A DNA stretch of 64,000 nucleotides, from assembly GCA_963839995.1 (NCBI GenBank), contig CAWIXH010000019.1, positions 1 through 64,000 on the forward strand, given 5' to 3'. This DNA comes from CAWIUB01 sp963839995 (GTDB lineage Bacteria; Actinomycetota; Actinomycetes; Mycobacteriales; Jatrophihabitantaceae). Positions 1-8,194 of this stretch are shown piece after piece (within the stretch, counting starts at the first letter, position 1; the number at the start of each line of letters is the position of its first letter). The position numbers and the translations under genes are program-made. The notes under the pieces were generated by a model. That model was given only the letters and a program-made list of their open reading frames with translations, searched no databases and was not told the origin of the DNA.

Positions 1-1
1 C

Positions 2-127
2 GAACAGCTTGTCATCGACGTAAAGTTGAGATCGGCGGCACGCACGCGGCCACTGCTGGTGCTCCGACCGGCGGACGCGTCGGAAGTTCACGAGGTGCTG
101 CCGGTGCCGCGCGGAGCCACCCGGTGA
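2..127 (+). CDS. C-terminal fragment of an unidentified protein
   Basis: The window opens inside an open frame of 41 codons that closes with TGA at 125-127. The visible residues end in EVLPVPRGATR and are basic and hydrophobic with no motif I recognise. The frame is supported by its GTGA overlap with the next small gene (GTG at 124-126), an arrangement repeated throughout this window. The function cannot be told from the tail alone. Confidence 0.4.
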   Translation, partial: EQLVIDVKLRSAARTRPLLVLRPADASEVHEVLPVPRGATR

Positions 128-357
128 ACGCGACGATGCCGCGCACTGCGGCGCGAGTAACCCTCGAACTGAATGCTCAGTTCGCCGGGTCGCTGCCTGC
201 CACGGCGATCAGCGTGTGCGTCCTGCGTGCGATCCACGATCTGCAGGGGTCGATCAATCCCGAGGCACTGCCCGAAATGGCCGTTCGGCTGGCTCGGGTG
301 AGACTTGCGAAGCTGACTGCGGTGGGCAACACGGCGCAGACGCCCAGCCGGTCGTAA
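124..357 (+). CDS. Small helical protein of unknown function (77 aa)
   Basis: This frame starts with GTG overlapping the stop codon of the upstream fragment, so the two are probably translationally coupled. The product is short and mostly helical by composition. Its conserved-looking core (residues about 14-60) contains QFAGSLPATAIS, DLQGSINPEALPEM and RLARVRLAKL. This resembles the small three-helix-bundle proteins common near actinobacterial stress genes, but I cannot assign it firmly. It has no membrane segment or signal peptide. Hsp20 follows on the same strand after about 430 bp. Confidence 0.45.
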   Translation: MNATMPRTAARVTLELNAQFAGSLPATAISVCVLRAIHDLQGSINPEALPEMAVRLARVRLAKLTAVGNTAQTPSRS

Positions 358-378
358 CCGGCCAGATAGCCCGGCTGC

Positions 379-594
379 CTACCCCGCTGGCCGCATCCTG
401 ACCGGCTCGCCTGGAGCGGCATCTCGACAGCGTAGCTGCGCCTCTTCGTCCGGGCCGAAGATCTGGCCGCAGGTTGCGCACACGGTTTCTAGGCTGTTCC
501 AGCCCCAGTCGTTCTGCCGCACTCGCCGGGGGTGGTCACAGCTTGAAGGGCCGCCGGCCGGTGAGGCCGATTGTGGCTGGTTCGCTGTGAGCAT
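379..594 (-). CDS. Possible small Cys-rich (zinc-ribbon-like) protein, 71 aa
   Basis: A minus-strand frame occupies the gap between the small helical gene and Hsp20. Its centre carries a Cys-X-His pair (SCDHPRR) and, 24 residues later, a Cys-X2-Cys (VCATCGQIF), then an acidic stretch. Together these could form one zinc-binding site. The N-terminal 15 residues are low complexity. I rate it as possible rather than certain because it is short and chance open frames are common at this GC content. Confidence 0.35.
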   Translation of the reverse strand: MLTANQPQSASPAGGPSSCDHPRRVRQNDWGWNSLETVCATCGQIFGPDEEAQLRCRDAAPGEPVRMRPAG

Positions 595-660
595 GGCGCT
601 ACCTCAGGCTGCCGGGGGTGTTCGTCGAAGATGGTGCGCATGGCATCGCACCGCCGGGTA

Positions 661-674
661 GGGGCAACCGTCCC
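661..674. promoter_or_regulatory. DosR/DevR-like box upstream of hsp20
   Basis: GGGGCAACCGTCCC matches the 14-bp core of the mycobacterial DosR box (GGGACTWWAGTCCC) at 10 of 14 positions, including both outer GGG/CCC triplets. It lies 109 bp before the Hsp20 ATG. Hsp20 (Acr/HspX) is a classic DosR target in mycobacteria. Binding is inferred, and the match is weaker than that of the box at 5444. Confidence 0.4.
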
Positions 675-783
675 CCAAAGTAAGGCCTTCCGTCCCGCGA
701 TGCGGGCCCTATCAGGACCGGGCGTGCGGTGCTGGCGTGAAGGGGTCGCCCAAAAGGATCGGGCCGAAACGGAAGGGGCAGCA

Positions 784-1227
784 ATGACGACGAGCAAGCT
801 AGCCGGTCGCACCGAACTGCCGCATTGGCACCCGTTCAGTGAGGCGTTCCCGTGGAATCCACGGCTGGGTCAGCTGTTCGAGAACATGTGGCATGCGGCC
901 GCGCACGAGGGATACGCCCCGGGCGCGGAACTGGAGGAATCGGACGACGGGTTTGTCCTGGAACTGGACGTGCCCGGGGTCGACAAGAAGGACATCACCG
1001 TCGACGTGATCGGTCGGCGGGTGGCGGTGCGCGGGACACGGGTGCAGAAGGAACGTACCGGCGTCATGCGCCACTCGACGCGGGTCACCGGCAGCTTTGC
1101 CTACGAGGCGACCCTGCCGGCCGAGGTGGACGAGAGGGCCACCACAGCGGAGCTCACCGACGGAGTGCTCACGGTCCGCCTGCCGAAGGCGGGCGGCGCG
1201 AAGACCAACCGGGTGCCCATCACTTGA
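784..1227 (+). CDS. Hsp20-family small heat-shock protein
   Basis: A 147-residue alpha-crystallin-type chaperone that would hold unfolding proteins in the cytosol. The crystallin domain covers about residues 45-137. It begins at the LELDVPGVDKKDI strand and ends in the family signature DGVLTVRLPKA. The C-terminal RVPIT supplies the I-x-I/V-type anchor used for oligomer assembly. I chose the ATG at 784, which has a GGAAGGGG ribosome site just upstream, over the longer frame from 571, whose extra residues look like translated leader. A DosR-like box lies about 110 bp upstream. The context of CBS-BON, carbamate kinase and USP genes suggests a hypoxia or dormancy stress role like mycobacterial HspX. 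Confidence 0.92.
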   Translation: MTTSKLAGRTELPHWHPFSEAFPWNPRLGQLFENMWHAAAHEGYAPGAELEESDDGFVLELDVPGVDKKDITVDVIGRRVAVRGTRVQKERTGVMRHSTRVTGSFAYEATLPAEVDERATTAELTDGVLTVRLPKAGGAKTNRVPIT

Positions 1228-1273
1228 CGCAGGCGGATGCGGATGCGGCCGGACGTGCGGCAGGGTTGGGCGT

Positions 1274-1854
1274 ATGCCGAGACGGCGCTCGGCCGAACGG
1301 CCCGTCGGCTATCCGGACAGCTACGAGACCGCGCTGCGGCTCGCCGACGGACGTCGCGTCAGCGTCCGTCCGATCCTGCCGTCGGACGCGCCGGAGCTGG
1401 CCGAGGCGATCCGCACGGCGGATCCGGAGACGCTGCACGCTCGCTTCCTCGGCGGGCCGCCGCCGCTCACCGAAGCCGTCCTCGACCGGCTCACCCGGCT
1501 GGACTACAGCCACCGGTTCGCTCTGGTGGCGCGCGACCGCAGAGGTCGTGGCGTTGCGGTAGCCCGGTACACGGCACTTCCCGAATCCGCTGCCGGTAAG
1601 CGCGCAGCCGAAGTCGCCGTCGCGGTCGACCCGTCCTGGCGCGAGGTCGGGCTGGCGACCGAGCTGATCAGGATGCTGGCCCGGCGGGCGCTCGAATCGG
1701 CATCACCGAGTTCACCGCGACCTTCCTCGCGCAGAACCGCCCGGTGGCCGAGCTGGCACACACGGGCCATGCCCGCGTTGCGATCAAGCAGGGCGTGGCT
1801 GAACTGCAGGCTCGACTGATCGCGAGCGAACCCGATACAGCCGATCAGCCGTAA
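1274..1854 (+). pseudogene. GNAT acetyltransferase, frameshifted near the C-terminus
   Basis: The frame from ATG 1274 encodes a GNAT-fold protein. It has an N-terminal lead (VSVRPILPSDAPELAEAI), a beta-strand core (EVAVAVDPSWREVGLATELI, which carries a degenerate acetyl-CoA loop) and then the helix MLARRALE. At about 1691-1696 the family-like sequence moves to another frame, which continues GITEFTATFLAQNRPVAEL and ends with TAA at 1852-1854. One missing base near 1693 explains the switch. Without repair the product would run to a stop at 1819 with a nonsense tail. This could be a true pseudogene or a single-base sequence error. Related proteins in actinobacteria sit near stress genes or are fused to cyclic-nucleotide domains. 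Confidence 0.7.
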
Positions 1855-1900
1855 AGCACCTGAGGCGTGCCGGTGCCGCTGGAGGTGGCGTCCATCGCGG

Positions 1901-3004
1901 TCAGCGGACAAGGACGGGTACGCGCTGGGCCTCGTTGTTCTGCATGCCTTGATAGTTCCAAGGCTGCTCGACCGGCTGGACGTTCCCGGCCGCGTCGTGT
2001 GCCCGCACGCGCAGCTCGTATCGTCCGGGCAGGTTGACCGTCCAGGTCCAGTGCCAGGCACGCCAAGCGTGCGCGGCCGGTGTCGGGCCGAGTTCGGCCT
2101 CGTTCCAGGTCGTCCCGCCGTCGACACTGACCTCGACCCGAGTGACCGGCCCCCAGCCTGACCAGGCGCGACCCACCAGCCGATGCGTGCCGTGTTCGAC
2201 GATCCGAATACGACTCTGGAAGTCGGGGAAACCGGGCGGTTGAAGCAGCGCGCGTGGCTGGATCCGCGTCACGGGCGCTCCGGACTCATCGGGCTGGTGC
2301 TTGATCCGGTACGTCGTGACGTTCTGGTACCCGTCGAACGAGGTGTCGAGCAGGGTGACCGCGGTGAGCCATTTGACGTGCGCCATGCCGTACCAGCCGG
2401 GCACCACAAGGCGCAGCGGGCCTCCGTGCTGAGCCGGCAGCGGCTGGCCATTCATGGCGCGCGCGAGCAAGACATCCTCGCCGAGTGCGTCGCCGATCGG
2501 CAGGCCACGCTGGTAGTTCTGCTCGACACCACGTTCGACGCCGTGGTCGGCGCCGGTGAACACCACACACACCGCGTCGTCACGCAGGCCGGCCTCGTGC
2601 AACAACGGTGCGAGCGCGGCGCCCGTCCACTCGGCGGTGCCCACGGCCTCGTCGAGCCAGGGCTGGCTCACCGGCCGTGGCAGCAAGCGTGCGCGGCCGT
2701 TGCCGGCGCATTCAATCGTGACGCGATGCGTGACCTGGGGACGGCGTTGGATCGCCGCGAGGTCGAGCGTCAATGGCTGCTCGACGTGTCCGTCGATGCG
2801 CAGCCGCCACGTCGCGGCGTCGAGGAACGGAATGTCGTAATGGGTCAATAGGTAGTGCAGTCCCACGGGTGTGACGTCGTGTGCCAGCGCCTCCAACGGC
2901 ATGCCATGATTGCGCGCCGCAAGCCGCAGTTCGTCGATGGAGACGCCTTCGTCCGGATCGGCCAGACGCCCGGGCGGGCTCACCGCCTCGTCAATGCCTG
3001 TCAC
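1901..3004 (-). CDS. Sulfite-oxidase-family molybdopterin oxidoreductase
   Basis: A 367-residue protein with the two domains of the sulfite oxidase family. The molybdopterin-binding domain spans about residues 40-230 and has the Mo-ligand cysteine in TIECAGNGR. The C-terminal Ig-like dimerisation domain spans about 250-365 and includes VEVSVDGGTTWNEAEL and the RAHDAAGNVQP strand. There is no twin-arginine or other export signal and no haem domain, so it is probably cytosolic, or its partner electron acceptor is separate. It would oxidise sulfite or a related oxyanion or sulfoxide. The substrate is not readable from sequence. It is divergent from the flavoprotein at 3099, which has only 94 bp in which to share promoter elements. 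Confidence 0.85.
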   Translation of the reverse strand: MTGIDEAVSPPGRLADPDEGVSIDELRLAARNHGMPLEALAHDVTPVGLHYLLTHYDIPFLDAATWRLRIDGHVEQPLTLDLAAIQRRPQVTHRVTIECAGNGRARLLPRPVSQPWLDEAVGTAEWTGAALAPLLHEAGLRDDAVCVVFTGADHGVERGVEQNYQRGLPIGDALGEDVLLARAMNGQPLPAQHGGPLRLVVPGWYGMAHVKWLTAVTLLDTSFDGYQNVTTYRIKHQPDESGAPVTRIQPRALLQPPGFPDFQSRIRIVEHGTHRLVGRAWSGWGPVTRVEVSVDGGTTWNEAELGPTPAAHAWRAWHWTWTVNLPGRYELRVRAHDAAGNVQPVEQPWNYQGMQNNEAQRVPVLVR

Positions 3005-3098
3005 TGTCCGCTCCTCGGCACCGTCCTCCGCGGCTGCGTGCTGTGGTGCCCGTGGCCGGTTGAGCGTAGCCTAAGCCCTCAAACCTCGGGGGGCCGTG

Positions 3099-4469
3099 AT
3101 GAGTGCTGTGACGATCGAGCAGTTGCGTGAACGGGTACGTGGAGCGGTGGTCACCGCCGACGACAGCGGCTATGACGAAGCGCGCACGGTATACAACGCG
3201 ATGATCGCTCGACGCCCGCTGGCCGTGGTGCAGTGCGCCAACGCCGGCGATGTCATGGCCACGGTCGACTTCGCCCGCGAGAACGGACTCGACCTGGCGG
3301 TGCGGGGAGGTTCACACAGCGTGCCGGGCTTTGGAGTCTGCGACGGCGGTGTCGTTGCCGACCTGTCGGCGATGGGCGGCGTGCGAGTGGACCCGGTGGC
3401 GGGGACGGCGCGAGCCGAGGGCGGTGCTACGTGGGGTGACTTCAACGCAGCGACATATCCGTTCGGCTTGGCCTCGACCGGCGGAATCATCTCCACGACG
3501 GGCGTGGGCGGGCTGACTCTCGGTGGCGGCATTGGCTATCTCGACCGCGGCCTGGGGCTCTCCTGCGACAACCTCATCTCAGCTGACGTGGTGACCGCCG
3601 ACGGCCAACTCGTGATCGCGAGCGAGACACAGAACGATGACCTGTTCTGGGCGTTACGCGGCGGTGGCGGCAACTTCGGGGCGGTGACGTCGTTTGAGTT
3701 CAGACTCAGTCCGGTCAAGGACGTCTTCGGTGGGCCGATCTTCTTCGAGCTCGACCGCGCCGGTGACGTGTTGCGTTTCTACCGAGAGTTCATCGTGGAC
3801 GCACCCGAGCAGCTCGGCGCGTTCCCGGCGTTCCAGATCGCGCCACCGTTGCCGTTCATTCCGCAAGAGAGGCACGGCGAGCCGTTCATCGCTTTCATTA
3901 CCTGCTGGGCCGGGCCGTTGGAAGAGGGCGAGAAGGCCATTGCGCCGATCCGTGACGTGGCGCCGATAGTGGCGGAAATGATCGGCCCGATGCCCTATCC
4001 TGCGCTCAACAGCGCATTCGACGCGCTGGTTCCCCCGGGCTTGCAGCACTACTGGAAGGCCAACTTCAACGTCGAGCTGTCCGATGCCGCAATCGAGGCG
4101 CACCTGGTGCACGGGCCGAAAGTGCCGACGGTGAACTCGACCGTGCACATCTACCCGATCAACGGGGCCTGCCACCGGGTCGCGGCCGACGCCACTGCCT
4201 TCGCCTACCGCGACGCGACGTTCGCCACCGTCATCGCTGGAATGTGGCCTGACGCGGTCGACAACGAGGCCAACACCCAGTGGGTCCGCGACTACTACGC
4301 GGCGACGGCGCCGCATTCGGAGGAGGGCGGCTACATCAATTTCATGGCCGCCGACGACCAGGACCGGATCGCAGCCAACTACAAGGGCAATTACGCCCGC
4401 CTCGTCGACGTCAAGCGAATCTACGACCCGGGCAACCTGTTCCACGTGAACCAGAACATCAAGCCCTGA
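3099..4469 (+). CDS. FAD-binding (BBE/PCMH-type) oxidoreductase
   Basis: A 456-residue flavoprotein of the berberine-bridge / vanillyl-alcohol oxidase fold. The FAD-binding PCMH domain spans residues about 35-205. It has the covalent-FAD histidine in RGGSHSVPGFG and the glycine-rich GVGGLTLGGGIGYL. The BBE tail ends in YDPGNLFHVNQNIKP. The second flavin-linking cysteine of bicovalent members is absent (TTGVGG), so single His attachment is expected. There is no signal peptide. ATG 3099 follows a GGGGGG-rich ribosome site, and the GTG just before it is less likely. Such enzymes oxidise sugars, alcohols or secondary metabolites. The substrate is unknown. Confidence 0.9.
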   Translation: MSAVTIEQLRERVRGAVVTADDSGYDEARTVYNAMIARRPLAVVQCANAGDVMATVDFARENGLDLAVRGGSHSVPGFGVCDGGVVADLSAMGGVRVDPVAGTARAEGGATWGDFNAATYPFGLASTGGIISTTGVGGLTLGGGIGYLDRGLGLSCDNLISADVVTADGQLVIASETQNDDLFWALRGGGGNFGAVTSFEFRLSPVKDVFGGPIFFELDRAGDVLRFYREFIVDAPEQLGAFPAFQIAPPLPFIPQERHGEPFIAFITCWAGPLEEGEKAIAPIRDVAPIVAEMIGPMPYPALNSAFDALVPPGLQHYWKANFNVELSDAAIEAHLVHGPKVPTVNSTVHIYPINGACHRVAADATAFAYRDATFATVIAGMWPDAVDNEANTQWVRDYYAATAPHSEEGGYINFMAADDQDRIAANYKGNYARLVDVKRIYDPGNLFHVNQNIKP

Positions 4470-4490
4470 AGCTCGCTAGCTCAGCGCCGG

Positions 4491-5354
4491 TCAGTAGAGC
4501 GGCGAGTGGGGCGGCGGCAGCGTCTTGTCATCGACCTGATAGGTCAATGCGTCATGCACTCCGACGACGCCGGCCATGCGGCGCACCGCGCCCAGCAGGG
4601 GTTCGATGAGCAGCCGCCGCTGAACCTGTCCGGTCAGCGTGACGACGCCGTCGTGCACCGCGACGTCGATCGCCGACGGATCGAGGTAGAACTCTTCGGC
4701 GGCGAGTTGCTCGACGACGTGCTTGCGGATCTCATCGTCATCGCGGAGAAACACCCGCAACAGGTCGGAGCGTGTCACGATGCCCACCAGCAAACCAGCC
4801 CGGTCGACGACCGGCAGCCGTCTGACGTGCGCCAACGCGGCAGTACGCGCGGCGACCACGACGGAGGTGTCGCCACTGGTGGTCACGGCCGGGCTGCTCA
4901 TCAGCTCGCCCGCGGTCTCCGCGTAGGACTTGCGTCGCGTTTCGCGTCGCGCCGCGTGCCCGCCCGGGATCCGCACGTTCGGATCACCGCCGGTCACCAC
5001 CTTCGCCAGCAGGTCCGACTCGGAGACGACACCGATCACCTTCCCGTCGGCGTCGACGACCGGGACGGCGCTGACCCGGTGCCGGCCCAGCGCGTCGACG
5101 ATCTCCTTGAACGGCTTGTCCTCCGCCACTGAGATCACTTTGGTCGTCATCACGTCCTGCACCAGGTTGTCTTCGATGTTCCAGGCGCGGGTTACGTGTG
5201 CCGGCTCGGGCGCGGGTGCGTGCTCCTCGGACCAGGTCAAGGCGGCCATATAGCGCTCCAGGGCGGACCGGTACCGCTCGGCGGCTGGGCCCGTGCTGGC
5301 AGCGGAGGCGGCCGCGGCGTCCCGCGCGGTGGCGAAGCGCTCTGACTCGGACAT
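4491..5354 (-). CDS. CBS-pair plus BON domain protein (Hrp1-like)
   Basis: A 287-residue protein. A charged N-terminal helical region (1-70) precedes two CBS motifs (about 75-130, beginning VQDVMTTKVISV, and 155-215, beginning AGELMSSPAV) and a C-terminal BON domain (about 225-280, DVAVHDGVVTLTGQV). CBS pairs bind adenine nucleotides, and the mycobacterial relative Hrp1 is one of the most strongly hypoxia-induced proteins. The ATG at 5354 follows GAGGAGG. The longer frame upstream is not supported. A DosR-like box stands 89 bp upstream, almost midway between this gene and the divergent carbamate kinase. Likely role: an energy-status sensing accessory protein. A second copy of this architecture is at 29774. 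Confidence 0.9.
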   Translation of the reverse strand: MSESERFATARDAAAASAASTGPAAERYRSALERYMAALTWSEEHAPAPEPAHVTRAWNIEDNLVQDVMTTKVISVAEDKPFKEIVDALGRHRVSAVPVVDADGKVIGVVSESDLLAKVVTGGDPNVRIPGGHAARRETRRKSYAETAGELMSSPAVTTSGDTSVVVAARTAALAHVRRLPVVDRAGLLVGIVTRSDLLRVFLRDDDEIRKHVVEQLAAEEFYLDPSAIDVAVHDGVVTLTGQVQRRLLIEPLLGAVRRMAGVVGVHDALTYQVDDKTLPPPHSPLY

Positions 5355-5443
5355 GGCAGCCTCCTCGTCCGATGCTTCTAGACCACCAAGCCAGCATTGC
5401 CCACTGCGGTCGCTGAGGGTAGCGGCTTGCGGCCCGCAGACAC

Positions 5444-5457
5444 GGGACCTTCGTCCG
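5444..5457. promoter_or_regulatory. DosR/DevR-like box between CBS-BON and arcC
   Basis: GGGACCTTCGTCCG matches the DosR core consensus GGGACTWWAGTCCC at 11 of 14 positions. It is centred between the two divergent start codons (89 bp to 5354 and 87 bp to 5545), so one palindromic site could serve both promoters. This is one of the best matches in the window. Confidence 0.55.
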
Positions 5458-5544
5458 TATCGCCTAAGCACTTGGCCTCTACCGGGGCGGACTCGGCGCG
5501 CGTTGAGCTGGACTGTGGTCCCGGCCGACGAGGAGTTGACCGAC

Positions 5545-7605
5545 ATGCGGATCGTCGTGGCGCTGGGGGGCAATGCCTTGCTGCAGCGTGGCGAGCGGCC
5601 CGATGCCGACGCCCAGACCGGACGTCTGGCCGCGGTGGGCGGCGCGCTGCGCACCCTTGCGGCCGGGCACGACCTCGTCATCACTCACGGCAACGGTCCG
5701 CAAGTTGGCCTGCTCGCCGCCGAGAGCGAGGCCGATCCGATCTTGCGCAGTCCGTATCCGCTGGACGCGGTCGGGGCACAGACCCAGGGAATGATCGGGT
5801 ACTGGCTGCTCGAAGAACTGGACCGCGCCGACACAGCCAGAGCAACGGTCGCAGTCATCACCCGGGTGCTCGTCGACGCGTACGATCCCGCGTTTAGCGC
5901 GCCGAGCAAATTCGTCGGCCCCGTCTACACCGAGCGGCAAGCCCGGAAGCTATCCGCGCGCCACGGCTGGCCAGTCGCCCGGGACGGCGACATGTGGCGG
6001 CGCGTCGTCGCGTCGCCCCGGCCGACCGCAGTCCTGGAGTTGCCGGCGATCGCCGACCTGCTCGGCGGCGGGAACACCGTCGTGTGCGGCGGCGGTGGTG
6101 GCGTGCCGGTGGCAAGCGACGACGACGGCGTGCTGCGCGGGGTACCTGCCGTGGTCGACAAAGACCTCACCGCGGCCCTGCTCGCAATCGAGCTTCGGGC
6201 AGACCGGCTGGTGCTGCTCACCGATGTCGAGGGCGTGTACCTGAACTTCGGCACGCCGCGTGCCGAGCTGCTGCGCAGCGCGACCACCGATCAGCTCCGG
6301 TCGATGACGATCGCGGCGGGATCGATGGGACCCAAGGTCGAGGCCGCCTGCGCTTTCGCCGAGGCGACCGGTGCGACAGCGACCATCGGCTCACTGGCCG
6401 ACATGATCCGCGTCGTGACGGGCGAGGCGGGGACGTCCGTGCACGGGACGGCTCTGCTTGCCGAGGCGCCTGGACCTCCGGTCGGCGCGCCACCTGCGGT
6501 GGCACTGTTTGCCGAGGCGCCTGGACCTCCGGTCGGCGCGCCACCTGCGGTGGCACTGTTTGCCGAGGCGCCTGGACCTCCGGTCGGCGCGCCACCTGCG
6601 GTGGCACTGTTTGCCGAGGCGCCTGGACCTCCGGTCGGCGCGCCACCTGCGGTGGCACTGTTTGCCGAGGCGCCTGGACCTCCGGTCGGCGCGCCACCTG
6701 CGGTGGCACTGTTTGCCGAGGCGCCTGGACCTCCGGTCGGCGCGCCACCTGCGGTGGCACTGTTTGCCGAGGCGCCTGGACCTCCGGTCGGCGCGCCACC
6801 TGCGGTGGCACTGTTTGCCGAGGCGCCTGGACCTCCGGTCGGCGCGCCACCTGCGGTGGCACTGTTTGCCGAGGCGCCTGGACCTCCGGTCGGCGCGCCA
6901 CCTGCGGTGGCACTGTTTGCCGAGGCGCCTGGACCTCCGGTCGGCGCGCCACCTGCGGTGGCACTGTTTGCCGAGGCGCCCGGACCTCCGGTCGGCGCGC
7001 CACCTGCGGTGGCACTGTTTGCCGAGGCGCCCGGACCTCCGGTCGGCGCGCCACCTGCGGTGGCACTGTTTGCCGAGGCGCCCGGACCTCCGGTCGGCGC
7101 GCCACCTGCGGTGGCACTGTTTGCCGAGGCGCCCGGACCTCCGGTCGGCGCGCCACCTGCGGTGGCACTGTTTGCCGAGGCGCCCGGACCTCCGGTCGGC
7201 GCGCCACCTGCGGTGGCACTGTTTGCCGAGGCGCCCGGACCTCCGGTCGGCGCGCCACCTGCGGTGGCACTGTTTGCCGAGGCGCCCGGACCTCCGGTCG
7301 GCGCGCCACCTGCGGTGGCACTGTTTGCCGAGGCGCCCGGACCTCCGGTCGGCGCGCCACCTGCGGTGGCACTGTTTGCCGAGGCGCCCGGACCTCCGGT
7401 CGGCGCGCCACCTGCGGTGGCACTGTTTGCCGAGGCGCCCGGACCTCCGGTCGGCGCGCCACCTGCGGTGGCTCTGTTTGCCGAGGCGCCCGGACCTCCG
7501 GTCGGCGCGCCACCTGCGGTGGCTCTGTTTGCCGAGGCGCCCGGACCTCCGGTCGGCGCGCCACCTGCGGTGGCACTGTGGCCGATGTCGAGCGGCCGAT
7601 GTTGA
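5545..7605 (+). CDS. arcC: Carbamate kinase with a 374-residue repetitive C-terminal tail
   Basis: Residues 1-304 form a complete carbamate kinase, which makes ATP from carbamoyl phosphate and ADP. Visible motifs are the N-terminal VALGGNALLQRG, THGNGPQVGLL, VVCGGGGGVPV and VDKDLTAALLA, ending in the usual IGSLADMIRVVTGEAGT. Family members normally stop here at about 310 residues. This one continues with 22 consecutive copies of FAEAPGPPVGAPPAVAL (the first begins with Leu) and a short WPMSSGRC end. ATG 5545 is preceded by GAGGAG. The DosR-like box at 5444 and the CBS gene 20 bp downstream suggest a fermentative, hypoxia-linked operon. No arcA or arcB is in the window. The tail is Pro/Ala-rich, probably disordered, and has no known function. 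Confidence 0.9.
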   Translation: MRIVVALGGNALLQRGERPDADAQTGRLAAVGGALRTLAAGHDLVITHGNGPQVGLLAAESEADPILRSPYPLDAVGAQTQGMIGYWLLEELDRADTARATVAVITRVLVDAYDPAFSAPSKFVGPVYTERQARKLSARHGWPVARDGDMWRRVVASPRPTAVLELPAIADLLGGGNTVVCGGGGGVPVASDDDGVLRGVPAVVDKDLTAALLAIELRADRLVLLTDVEGVYLNFGTPRAELLRSATTDQLRSMTIAAGSMGPKVEAACAFAEATGATATIGSLADMIRVVTGEAGTSVHGTALLAEAPGPPVGAPPAVALFAEAPGPPVGAPPAVALFAEAPGPPVGAPPAVALFAEAPGPPVGAPPAVALFAEAPGPPVGAPPAVALFAEAPGPPVGAPPAVALFAEAPGPPVGAPPAVALFAEAPGPPVGAPPAVALFAEAPGPPVGAPPAVALFAEAPGPPVGAPPAVALFAEAPGPPVGAPPAVALFAEAPGPPVGAPPAVALFAEAPGPPVGAPPAVALFAEAPGPPVGAPPAVALFAEAPGPPVGAPPAVALFAEAPGPPVGAPPAVALFAEAPGPPVGAPPAVALFAEAPGPPVGAPPAVALFAEAPGPPVGAPPAVALFAEAPGPPVGAPPAVALFAEAPGPPVGAPPAVALFAEAPGPPVGAPPAVALWPMSSGRC
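6457..7578 (+). repeat. Tandem array: 22 x 51 bp in the arcC coding region
   Basis: Exactly 22 head-to-tail units of 51 bp (17 codons) with almost no variation. Units 1-10 have GCGCCTGGA and units 11-22 have GCGCCCGGA. Units 20 and 21 end in GTGGCTCTG instead of GTGGCACTG. The first unit starts CTT rather than TTT. Blocks of shared variants show expansion by duplication of neighbouring units. Each unit contains the inverted repeat GCCACC-TGC-GGTGGC and the 8-bp palindrome GGCGCGCC. All six reading frames are free of stops throughout, since 51 is divisible by three. Copy number is likely unstable and could be mis-assembled. Confidence 0.97.
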
Positions 7606-7625
7606 GCTGAACCGAGGTGAGACAG

Positions 7626-8135
7626 ATGCCGGACCAGCAAGCTAACTGGTTCGTCGTCAGCGGCGCTGCGGCGCAGGACGCCGCGACCCACGACGAGCGA
7701 TTGGTCGGGCGAACCGTGCGCGACGTGATGACCTGCCCGCCAGCGGCGGCGCCGTCGTGGTGGACCGTGTCGGATTTCCTCGCGCATCTGGGCAGGGCGC
7801 ACCCGGGCGACAGGGTGTTCGCGCTCGTTGACCTCGACGGGCAGGCGCAGGGCGTGCTGCGCGTTCGTGATCTCACCCAGGTGCGACCCGATCGCCGCAG
7901 GACTACCCGGCTGCGCGACGTGTCCGGCGGCGTACGCCCGTTGGTCGTCACACCAGACGCCCCGCTGATCGACGTGGCGCAGACCATCCCGCTGCACGGC
8001 GGCATCGCCGTTGTGCTGGAGGATGACCGCTTGATCGCAACAGTCGCGCTGAGCGACGTCGAGGCGGTAGCCGCCGCGGCCAGCTCTGCGCGTGCGGCTA
8101 TACCTCGGCCTGTCGGTCGGCCGTCTCCTCTGTGA
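7626..8135 (+). CDS. CBS-domain protein downstream of arcC
   Basis: A 169-residue soluble protein resembling the degenerate CBS pair found at the end of site-2 proteases and in stress-operon proteins. The first motif is VRDVMTCPP with FALVDLDGQAQGVLRVRDL. The second is LRDVSGGVRPLVVTPDAPL with IAVVLEDDRLIATVALSDVEAV. ATG 7626 has GAGGTGAG eight bases upstream. It begins 20 bp after arcC ends, so the two are probably co-transcribed. It may sense adenylates for the carbamate kinase, but that is inference from adjacency only. Confidence 0.75.
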   Translation: MPDQQANWFVVSGAAAQDAATHDERLVGRTVRDVMTCPPAAAPSWWTVSDFLAHLGRAHPGDRVFALVDLDGQAQGVLRVRDLTQVRPDRRRTTRLRDVSGGVRPLVVTPDAPLIDVAQTIPLHGGIAVVLEDDRLIATVALSDVEAVAAAASSARAAIPRPVGRPSPL

Positions 8136-8194
8136 TCAGTTCAGGGGCTTTGGCTGATACCTCGCGCATTCATGCGATGACGCACGTAGCGCAG

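Noticed and set aside
704..719. GGGCCCTATCAGGACC as a second box before hsp20
   Set aside because: Half-sites are at the wrong spacing and the right half is not CCC, so it does not fit the DosR pattern.
4491..5684. Longer start for the CBS-BON protein (to 5684)
   Set aside because: The extension crosses the divergent promoter and the start of arcC and shows no family similarity.
6457..7578. Repeat array considered as a CRISPR
   Set aside because: Units are contiguous with no unique spacers and encode protein in frame; no cas genes are near.
6218..8005. Minus-strand open frames of 568 and 595 codons over the arcC repeat
   Set aside because: They exist only because the 51-bp unit is free of stops in every frame. 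Codon usage and flanking sequence support the plus-strand carbamate kinase.
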